Origin: Faecalicatena fissicatena | GTDB taxonomy: Bacteria; Bacillota; Clostridia; Lachnospirales; Lachnospiraceae | Direction: 5' to 3' | NCBI GenBank assembly: GCA_001028025.1 | Contig: LDAQ01000121.1 | Span: 1-11,719 of the forward strand | DNA: 11,719 nucleotides | Part shown: positions 6,251 through 11,719 of the stretch, piece by piece | Position numbering within the stretch: position 1 is the first letter of the stretch | Layout: every line of letters starts with the position of its first letter | The notes under the pieces: generated by a model | Told to the model about the DNA's origin: nothing | The model's input: the letters and a program-made list of their open reading frames with translations, nothing else | Database searches by the model: none | Translations under genes and position numbers: made by a program

Positions 6251-7635
6251 AAGAATATGATGTCATCATAATCGGCGGCGGCCCTGCCGGTCTTGCGGCG
6301 GCCATTTCCGCGGATAAACAGGGAGCAAAAGTTCTATTGATCGAAAGAGAAGCCAGGCTGGGCGGAATTTTGAAGCAGTGTATCCACGATGGCTTTGGTC
6401 TGGTCCGCTTCGGTGAAAAGCTTTCCGGACCGGAATATGTGGAGCGGTTCATCCACGAATTCAGGGAAAGAAAAATAGAATCTGAGTTGCTGACCTTTGT
6501 GACAGAGATGAAAAAGGCAGACGGAAGTTTTATGCTGACGGCAGTAAACAGACAGGGTGTCCAGGAGTACATGGCAAAGGCTCTGGTCCTTGCCACGGGA
6601 TGCAGAGAGAGAACTGCAAAGCAGGTGCAGATCCACGGCACCCGTCCGGCGGGAGTCATGACGGCAGGAACGGCCCAGCATTTTGTCAATCTGCAGGGAA
6701 AGATGCCGGCCGGCCGCTGCGTAATTCTGGGCAGCGGGGATATCGGGCTGATCATGGCGAGGAGACTGACACTGGAGGGCGCCCGGGTACTGGGAGTTTA
6801 TGAGGTAAAGCCGGAACCCTCCGGACTTACAAGAAATATTGTCCAGTGTCTGGATGATTACCAGATTCCGTTGCATCTGTCCCACACCGTCACAAGGGTA
6901 TTCGGAGAGGGACAGCTGACAGCTGTGGAAGTGGCGGAAGTGGATGAGCATATGAGGCCGATTGAATCCACGAAAAAAAAGGTAGCATGCGACTCGTTAA
7001 TCCTTTCCGTTGGTCTGATCCCCGAAAATGAGATGGCGGAAAAACTGGGAATAAGACTGGATGGTCACACAAAGGGGCCGTTCTGTGATAATCACTTTAT
7101 GACAGAGATTACAGGGACTTTCTCCTGCGGAAATGCGCTGCATGTCAATGATCTGGTGGATTACGTGTCGGAGAGCGGTGAGCTGGCAGGAGCTGCGGCT
7201 GCAAAATATGCATTTGATGCAGTGGGCGTCGGCAGTGAGGCAAGAATCAAATCTGAAGGGAATGGAAGCGAAACAGGTTTGAAAGTCGAAGGAAATGGAG
7301 ATAAGTTTGGGAAGAAAGCCGGGGAGTGCAGCGGCGGATCTGGGAGAAAAAACGCTGAGCTGGAGATAGAGGTGAATTCCTCGCTGCAGTATATCGTTCC
7401 GCAGAAGCTGTGTCTGGGTTCAGGCGAAGAAATGGCAGTTTTCTATTTCCGCAGCAGGGAGAGTGTGGCAAAGGGCACATTTGTATTTACAGTGGACGGG
7501 AAAGAGGTCTTTACTAAAAAGTACCGTAACCTTAAGCCGCCGGAGATGGAACGTCTGGAGTTAAATTTAAGCCTGTTTCAGGCGGCGCCGGGCAGCAGGA
7601 TTGAGGCGGCAGTCCGAAAGGAGGCGGGAGCATGA
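6247..7635 (+). CDS. GlpB-like FAD/NAD(P)-dependent oxidoreductase subunit with C-terminal extension
   Basis: A 462-residue flavoprotein of the pyridine nucleotide-disulphide reductase fold, probably passing electrons between the GlpA-like subunit and NAD(P) or another carrier. It shows an FAD site IIIGGGPAGLAAA (7-19), the second FAD motif LVLATGCRER (113-122), an NAD(P) site ILGSGDIG (160-167) and a late flavin motif TFSCGN (291-296, Asn where Asp is common). No CxxC redox disulphide is present. Residues about 333-368 are a Gly/Lys/Glu-rich linker with an imperfect 11-residue repeat (KSEGNGSETGL, KVEGNGDKFGK). A beta-rich C-terminal domain follows (about 370-455). ATG 6247 overlaps the previous stop as ATGA, with GGGAGG about 10 nt upstream, and the stop overlaps the next start the same way. 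It resembles HcnB and hydroxyproline-dehydrogenase subunits as well as GlpB, so the name rests partly on context. Confidence 0.88.
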   Translation: MKEYDVIIIGGGPAGLAAAISADKQGAKVLLIEREARLGGILKQCIHDGFGLVRFGEKLSGPEYVERFIHEFRERKIESELLTFVTEMKKADGSFMLTAVNRQGVQEYMAKALVLATGCRERTAKQVQIHGTRPAGVMTAGTAQHFVNLQGKMPAGRCVILGSGDIGLIMARRLTLEGARVLGVYEVKPEPSGLTRNIVQCLDDYQIPLHLSHTVTRVFGEGQLTAVEVAEVDEHMRPIESTKKKVACDSLILSVGLIPENEMAEKLGIRLDGHTKGPFCDNHFMTEITGTFSCGNALHVNDLVDYVSESGELAGAAAAKYAFDAVGVGSEARIKSEGNGSETGLKVEGNGDKFGKKAGECSGGSGRKNAELEIEVNSSLQYIVPQKLCLGSGEEMAVFYFRSRESVAKGTFVFTVDGKEVFTKKYRNLKPPEMERLELNLSLFQAAPGSRIEAAVRKEAGA

Positions 7636-7991
7636 AAGAGTTAACCTGTATTGTATGTCCGAATGGATGCCGCCTGGAGGTGGAAGAGAAGGACGGCGAG
7701 TGGATTGTCAGCGGCAATCAGTGCAAGCGTGGGGAACAGTTTGCCATAGAGGAAATGACACATCCCATGCGTACGATCTGCTCCACCGTGCGAACCGTAT
7801 TTCCGGAAGCCCCGGTGCTTCCCGTGCGGGTTTCGGTTGAGATACCAAAAGAGCGGATTTTTGATGTGATGCAGGAGATCAATAAAGTTATGGTCAGAGA
7901 GATCTGCGGGACGGGAGATCCGGTAATTAAAAATGTACTGGGACTCGGAGCGGACGTGATCGTGACGAGCAGCATCTTAAAAGAAGAGTAA
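7632..7991 (+). CDS. DUF1667 family four-cysteine protein, likely third dehydrogenase subunit
   Basis: A 119-residue cytoplasmic protein of the DUF1667 family. The N-terminus carries Cys6-x2-Cys9-x3-Cys13 (CIVCPNGCRL) and Cys31 in QCKRG, a four-Cys set suited to an iron-sulphur cluster or zinc. Cys50 and Cys92 are further candidates. The rest is a small alpha/beta domain ending GLGADVIVTSS. ATG 7632 overlaps the previous stop as ATGA and is preceded by AAAGGAGG with 7 nt spacing, so it should be made in step with the two flavoproteins. The family is known to sit beside GlpA/GlpB-like genes, where it occupies the place of the larger iron-sulphur GlpC. Its actual role is not established; electron transfer is an inference. 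After it come 97 nt of A-rich sequence with no hairpin. Confidence 0.9.
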   Translation: MKELTCIVCPNGCRLEVEEKDGEWIVSGNQCKRGEQFAIEEMTHPMRTICSTVRTVFPEAPVLPVRVSVEIPKERIFDVMQEINKVMVREICGTGDPVIKNVLGLGADVIVTSSILKEE

Positions 7992-8088
7992 CGTATATGT
8001 TAAGAAACAAGGAAAAGAAAAACAAAACTCTGATAAACACAGAAGCACTGCAAAAGAAAATGATATGTCAGAAGGGAGAAGAGCAGCT

Positions 8089-9828
8089 ATGAGCAAGCCG
8101 TACAAAGATTTTGAACCGAAATGGGTGAAAACACCTGCACCAAAGGACAGTTACAGGTCCATTTTCCGTTGGGGGGATCCCAAATACGTGAAGTATCCGA
8201 AGGAATCCCTTTACAAAATGATGAAACAGATATTCAATATGACAGATGAGGATTTCAGCTCCTATGACGGGGACATCGGGATGGATTCTGTGAAGCTGGA
8301 TGCTCCGTGCAATCTGGGTGAGGAACACATCGAGGCGATGAAAAAGATTGCCGGGGAGGAATTCGTTACAACAGAGGACTACCCGAGACTTGCGGTAGCA
8401 TACGGAAAGACCGGCTATGATGCGGCAAGACTCAGACAGCGTATCATTGAAAATCTGCCGGATGTTGTGGTATATCCGGGAACAACGAAGCAGATTGAAG
8501 AGATCGTAGCTTACTGCACAAAACATGGAATACCGCTTTATGTGTACGGGGGCGGCAGCAGTGTAACACGCGGCGTGGAGCCTGTGAAAGGCGGAATATC
8601 CCTGGATATGCGTAAACGCTATCATAAGATTGTTTCCTTCAATGAGACGGATCAGACAATCACCGTGCAGAGCGGTATGTCGGGGCCAAAGCTGGAGCGT
8701 GCGCTGAACCATGCCCAGAAGCTGATGGGAGCAAAACGCGCTTACACCTGCGGGCACTTTCCGCAGTCCTTCGAGTACAGCAGTGTGGGCGGCTGGGTTG
8801 TCACCAGAGGAGCCGGGCAGAACAGCACCTATTATGGATGTATCACCGATATCGTGCTGTCCCAGAAATATGCGACTCCGATTGGAAATCTACAAACCAG
8901 CCATTATCCAAGGGAGGCAACCGGCCCGAACCTGAATGAGATTATGATGGGAAGTGAAGGAACGTTTGGCGTTCTGACAGAGGTGACGCTGAAAGTATTC
9001 CGTTATATGCCCGAGAACAGAAAGCGGTTTTCCTACATATTCAAAGACTGGAAGACCGCCCAGGAGGCGGCAAGAGAAATGATGCAGTGTGAGGCCGGAT
9101 TTTCCTCAGTATTCCGACTGTCCGACCCTGAGGAAACGAATCTGATGCTCCGCCTGTACAATGTAGATGAGACACCCCTTTGGAAACTGCTGGACGCAAG
9201 GGGATATGCGGATATGGAGCGATGCCTGTTCCTGGGATTTACCGACGGGGAAGAAGGATTTTCTGAAAATGTAGCCAAAAATATCCGTAAGATTGCAAAA
9301 GAGTACGGCGGGATGAGCCTGACCTCATTTGTGGCAAAGAGCTGGGAGAAGGGGAGATTTACGGACCCCTATCTCAGGGATACTCTGCTGGACTTCGGCA
9401 TTATGACAGACACGCTGGAATGCTCTGTGAACTGGTCAAATATGGGAAGGGTGCACGAAGAAGTCCGCAAAGTCTGCCATGCCCTGCCGAATACGATTGT
9501 GACGACCCATATGTCCCATTGTTATCCGCAGGGGGCAAATCTGTACTTCATTTTTATAACACGGATGGATGATGCCGAGGAGTTCAGGGCCTATCATGCT
9601 ACAATTCTGGATGCCATTCAGAAGTCCGGAGCCGCCTTGAGCCATCATCACGGTATCGGAAAAATGTTTGCACCATGGCTGGAAGGACAGATCGGACGCA
9701 ATGAGTACGGTGTGATCCGGGCGCTGAAAAATTATTTTGACCCGGGATACAATATGAATCCCGGCGGGACGCTGGGACTGGATCTGCCGGAAGAGGGAAA
9801 ACGGTTTTTGAGAGAGGATATACAATAA
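8089..9828 (+). CDS. FAD-binding oxidase of the alkyl-DHAP synthase (AGPS)-like family
   Basis: A 579-residue VAO-type flavoprotein. ATG 8089 is preferred over the in-frame ATG at 8065 because AAGGGAG (8072-8078) is about 10 nt upstream; nothing comparable precedes 8065. The FAD domain has VVYPGTTKQIEEIV (about 127-140), YGGGSSVTRG (153-162), a GHFPQS-to-GGWVVTR block (about 222-240) and GSEGTFGVLTEV (288-299). The C-terminal substrate domain has FRLSDPEE with Arg343, the YPQGANLYFIF block and SHHHGIGK with His519-521. The GHFPQS, YF-F and HHHG blocks are those of eukaryotic alkyldihydroxyacetonephosphate synthase, which swaps the acyl chain of acyl-DHAP for a fatty alcohol to make an ether lipid. 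Bacterial relatives also include D-lactate/glycolate dehydrogenase-like enzymes, so the reaction here is open. Lying between DUF1667 and the kinase, it probably acts on a DHAP- or polyol-phosphate-type compound. Confidence 0.88.
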   Translation: MSKPYKDFEPKWVKTPAPKDSYRSIFRWGDPKYVKYPKESLYKMMKQIFNMTDEDFSSYDGDIGMDSVKLDAPCNLGEEHIEAMKKIAGEEFVTTEDYPRLAVAYGKTGYDAARLRQRIIENLPDVVVYPGTTKQIEEIVAYCTKHGIPLYVYGGGSSVTRGVEPVKGGISLDMRKRYHKIVSFNETDQTITVQSGMSGPKLERALNHAQKLMGAKRAYTCGHFPQSFEYSSVGGWVVTRGAGQNSTYYGCITDIVLSQKYATPIGNLQTSHYPREATGPNLNEIMMGSEGTFGVLTEVTLKVFRYMPENRKRFSYIFKDWKTAQEAAREMMQCEAGFSSVFRLSDPEETNLMLRLYNVDETPLWKLLDARGYADMERCLFLGFTDGEEGFSENVAKNIRKIAKEYGGMSLTSFVAKSWEKGRFTDPYLRDTLLDFGIMTDTLECSVNWSNMGRVHEEVRKVCHALPNTIVTTHMSHCYPQGANLYFIFITRMDDAEEFRAYHATILDAIQKSGAALSHHHGIGKMFAPWLEGQIGRNEYGVIRALKNYFDPGYNMNPGGTLGLDLPEEGKRFLREDIQ

Positions 9829-9840
9829 GGCAGCCGGTAA

Positions 9841-9853
9841 GACTGTGAAAAGC
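9841..9853 (+). repeat. 13-nt direct repeat, left copy
   Basis: GACTGTGAAAAGC occurs here and again at 11491-11503, each preceded a few bases upstream by GCCGG. The two copies flank the kinase gene. They may be fragments of a dispersed intergenic motif rather than a functional pair. Confidence 0.5.
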
Positions 9854-9875
9854 GTATCCTTATGGAGGGAAAACC

Positions 9876-11432
9876 ATGGGAGAGAGAGAAGAAAGGCTTG
9901 TACTGACTTTTGATGTGGGGACACAGAGTTCCCGTGCACTGATGATCAATAACCGCGGGGAGATATTGGGCAAGGGGCAGACAAGGCATGAGCCGCCCTA
10001 TATTTCCCGGGAGCCTGACTGGGCTGAGCAGGATGCGGATTTTTATTACCGCAGTATCTGTGCGGCTGCAAAGAAGCTGAAAGAGGAAAGCAGTCTGTGG
10101 GAACGGATAGATGCGGTCTCGATCACAACAATCCGTGATACGGTGATCTGCGTTGATAAAGAGGGAAAGCCCCTGCGTCCTGCAATTGTCTGGCTGGATA
10201 AAAGAAGTGCGGAGGGCGGCCCCAGGTTTTCACAGGTTACAAGGATGATGCTGAAAGCTGTGGGGATGGAAGAAACTGCAAAAGTTCAGTTTCAGAAAGC
10301 ACACTGTAACTGGATCATGCAGAAGGAGCCGGACATCTGGGCTAAGACGGATAAATATCTTCTGCTCAGCGGCTATCTGACGTTCCTTTTAACCGGAAAT
10401 ATGACGGATGCCGCGGCCTGCCTGGTAGGGCGCCTTCCGATAGACAGCCAGAGCAGAAACTGGCAGAGAAAAGGTGCACTGACCCGCCCGGTGTTCGATG
10501 TGGAGCCGGAAAAGCTTTGCGAGGTCAAAGAGTCAGGGGAGATCCTGGGCTATTTAACAAAGAAAGCGGCGGCGGATACCGGTCTGCGGGAAGGCCTTCC
10601 GGTTCTGGCATCCGGTTCCGATAAAGCCTGTGAGATCCTGGGACTGGGCTGTACCTCCAAAGAGAAAGCAGCCATAGGATTCGGAACCACAGCTACAATT
10701 ACATTTAATATCAGCCGTTATCTGGAACCGGAGCGTTTTATACCGCCCTATCCGTCTGTGATACCGGGATGGTATAATCCGGAAATCGAGATATACAGAG
10801 GCTACTGGCTGATATCCTGGTTTAAAAAGGAATTTGCAGAAAAAGAAGTGGAGCAGGCAAAGCTCCTGGGAGTCACGGCAGAGCAGCTGCTGAACAAGCG
10901 GCTCAAGGAAGTCCCGGCAGGCTGCGGAGGACTCTTATTTCAGCCCTATTTTACTCCGAATGTGACAATGCCGGTAGCTCGAGGCGCCATCATCGGTTTC
11001 TCGGATCAGCACACCAGAATCCATCTGTACCGCGCAATTATAGAAGGAATCAACTTTGCCCTTATGGATGGAATGAGGCTGCTGGAGAAGCGTTCCGGCC
11101 ATGTGTTTGAGGAAATCCGGCTGGGCGGGGGAGGTTCCCAGAGCGATGAAATCTGCCAGATCACAGCCGATATGTTCGGAGTCCCCGTAAAGCGAATGCA
11201 GAGCTACGAGGTTACCGGTATTGGCAGTGCTATGGCGGCATTTGTAGGAATGGGAGTGTTTAAAAACTACGAGGAAGCGCAGGAAGCCATGGTGCATCTG
11301 AAGGATGTGTTTGAACCGGATATGGAGCAGCATCAGATATACCATGAACTGTACCGGGATGTGTTCCAGAATATATATGGGAAACTCATGCCGCTTTATG
11401 AAAAATTACATGAGATATACGACGGGATTTAG
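9876..11432 (+). CDS. FGGY-family carbohydrate (polyol) kinase
   Basis: A 518-residue ATP-dependent kinase of the FGGY family, in the usual length range for glycerol kinase and xylulokinase. ATG 9876 follows GGAGG by 7 nt, 47 nt after the AGPS-like gene. Visible motifs are phosphate-1 FDVGTQSSRA (12-21), substrate-side WLDKRS (106-111), the probable catalytic base Asp249 in SGSDKACEILG, phosphate-2 GFGTTATITF (268-277) and the adenosine segment GGGGSQSDEICQI (417-429), followed by GIGSAMAAFVGMG (448-460). It lacks the glycerol kinase DQGTTSSR form at the N-terminus (DVGTQSSR instead), so glycerol is possible but not assured. It should supply a phosphorylated substrate to the GlpA-like dehydrogenase or the AGPS-like enzyme. 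It is the last gene of the operon. An imperfect direct repeat (GACTGTGAAAAGC core) flanks it on both sides. Confidence 0.92.
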   Translation: MGEREERLVLTFDVGTQSSRALMINNRGEILGKGQTRHEPPYISREPDWAEQDADFYYRSICAAAKKLKEESSLWERIDAVSITTIRDTVICVDKEGKPLRPAIVWLDKRSAEGGPRFSQVTRMMLKAVGMEETAKVQFQKAHCNWIMQKEPDIWAKTDKYLLLSGYLTFLLTGNMTDAAACLVGRLPIDSQSRNWQRKGALTRPVFDVEPEKLCEVKESGEILGYLTKKAAADTGLREGLPVLASGSDKACEILGLGCTSKEKAAIGFGTTATITFNISRYLEPERFIPPYPSVIPGWYNPEIEIYRGYWLISWFKKEFAEKEVEQAKLLGVTAEQLLNKRLKEVPAGCGGLLFQPYFTPNVTMPVARGAIIGFSDQHTRIHLYRAIIEGINFALMDGMRLLEKRSGHVFEEIRLGGGGSQSDEICQITADMFGVPVKRMQSYEVTGIGSAMAAFVGMGVFKNYEEAQEAMVHLKDVFEPDMEQHQIYHELYRDVFQNIYGKLMPLYEKLHEIYDGI

Positions 11433-11445
11433 GGAACGAGCTTTA

Positions 11446-11489
11446 GTCTCGGTCACGGATGAAGGGGGACGCTTACCGTGAGCCGGGAC
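11446..11489. repeat. GC-rich hairpin after the kinase gene
   Basis: GTCTCGGTCACGG (11446-11458) pairs with CCGTGAGCCGGGAC (11476-11489) with one bulge and one mismatch or G-U pair, around a 17-nt loop. It begins 14 nt after the kinase stop codon. No T-run follows on the plus strand, so it is not a clear intrinsic terminator; it could protect the 3' end of the transcript or belong to the repeat that follows. Confidence 0.5.
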
Positions 11490-11490
11490 G

Positions 11491-11503
11491 GACTGTGAAA
11501 AGC
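11491..11503 (+). repeat. 13-nt direct repeat, right copy
   Basis: Second copy of GACTGTGAAAAGC (first at 9841-9853). It directly abuts the terminal inverted repeat of the palindromic element and shares its last C with it, so it could be target flank or the outermost part of a longer inverted repeat. Confidence 0.5.
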
Positions 11504-11719
11504 ACCTGCCCTGTTGGAAATACAGCCGCTGCGCCAAGCGGCAGTAAGAGTAAATCCGCAAAATCAGCCAGAACCGAACGCATTCACCGTTTAATCTGAT
11601 GATTAAACGCCTCAGGCGTTCTAAAAATCTGCTTCGGAAGCAGATTTTTTCTGACTGATTTCGCGGATTTCCTCTAACTGCCGCTATGCTCGCTAAAAGT
11701 ATTTCCAACAGGACAGGTG
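11503..11719. mobile_element. MITE-like palindromic repeat element (may continue past window)
   Basis: The last 217 nt form one long imperfect palindrome. The 21-nt ends (11503-11523 and 11699-11719) are inverted copies with a single mismatch. An inner pair of 37-nt arms (11537-11573 and 11649-11685) matches at 33 positions. The centre holds CGTTTAATC/GATTAAACG (11588-11609), an overlapping alternative AACGCC/GGCGTT (11606-11620) and a strong 12-bp hairpin at 11623-11649. No transposase is present. The only open frame across it is a by-product of the palindrome. Non-autonomous transposon or extragenic palindromic repeat are the likely classes; copy number cannot be seen here. Confidence 0.65.
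11623..11650 (+). terminator. Intrinsic terminator-like hairpin inside the palindromic element
   Basis: AAAAATCTGCTT (11623-11634) and AAGCAGATTTTT (11638-11649) form a perfect 12-bp stem with a 3-nt CGG loop, ending in a run of six T. The A-run on the other side gives the same form on the minus strand, so it could stop transcription in both directions. It is the first convincing terminator after the kinase gene and probably ends the operon transcript. Confidence 0.65.

Noticed and set aside
5186..6951. Several long minus-strand frames (up to 207 codons) opposite the GlpA/GlpB-like genes
   Set aside because: Pro/Ser/His-rich translations opposite well-supported genes; typical shadows of coding sequence.
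8065..8088. Upstream in-frame ATG for the AGPS-like gene
   Set aside because: No Shine-Dalgarno before it; the AAGGGAG lies between it and the ATG at 8089, favouring the latter.
11406..11708. Minus-strand open frame of about 100 codons over the palindromic element
   Set aside because: It is formed by the palindrome and hairpins, overlaps the kinase end, and has no good ribosome site or recognisable domain. Such frames are often annotated in dispersed repeats.
1..11719. CRISPR array, tRNA, rRNA, integrase or transposase genes
   Set aside because: No regularly spaced repeats, no cloverleaf or rRNA sequence recognised, and no recombinase motifs in any supported gene.

Overview
The window looks like chromosomal DNA of an anaerobic, low-to-mid GC Clostridia member, most likely a gut Lachnospiraceae-type bacterium. 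The reasons are strong AGGAGG-type ribosome sites, use of TTG starts, a Cys-rich KTR protein beside a multidrug exporter, and a GlpA/GlpB-like/DUF1667 cluster. This placement is inferred from gene content, not from a search.

Left module (1-4280, minus strand). A MarR-type regulator, a 57-residue zinc-ribbon Cys-rich KTR protein and two half-size ABC exporter subunits are read right to left from one promoter. The exporter genes overlap by 23 nt. One subunit has a degenerate ATPase site (Asp for the catalytic Glu, Gln for the switch His). The other has consensus catalytic residues but a variant LSAGQ signature, as in asymmetric heterodimeric multidrug exporters. An inverted repeat overlaps the MarR -10 box and suits autorepression. 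A strong terminator-like hairpin begins 5 nt after the KTR stop codon and just before the exporter genes, so exporter expression may be attenuated in a way linked to KTR translation. The last exporter gene runs off the left edge, and its final visible residues depart from the family pattern.

Middle (4281-4513). A non-coding divergent region holds a candidate promoter and a small inverted repeat ahead of the plus-strand operon.

Right module (4514-11432, plus strand). Five genes in one direction encode: a GlpA-like FAD dehydrogenase with a C-terminal BFD-type [2Fe-2S] domain and a BON-like N-terminal extension; a GlpB-like two-dinucleotide flavoprotein with a low-complexity linker and C-terminal domain; a small four-Cys DUF1667 protein; a VAO-family FAD enzyme closely resembling alkyl-DHAP synthase (AGPS); and an FGGY-family sugar/polyol kinase. 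The first three overlap by ATGA and probably form one dehydrogenase complex. A kinase, a GlpABC-like dehydrogenase and an AGPS-like enzyme together suggest an uncharacterised route for a glycerol- or polyol-type (perhaps ether-linked) substrate. This is the best candidate for an undescribed system here.

Right edge (11433-11719). A GC-rich hairpin is followed by a palindromic repeat of about 217 bp with near-perfect 21-nt terminal inverted repeats and a central terminator-like hairpin, probably a MITE-like dispersed repeat that may continue past the window.
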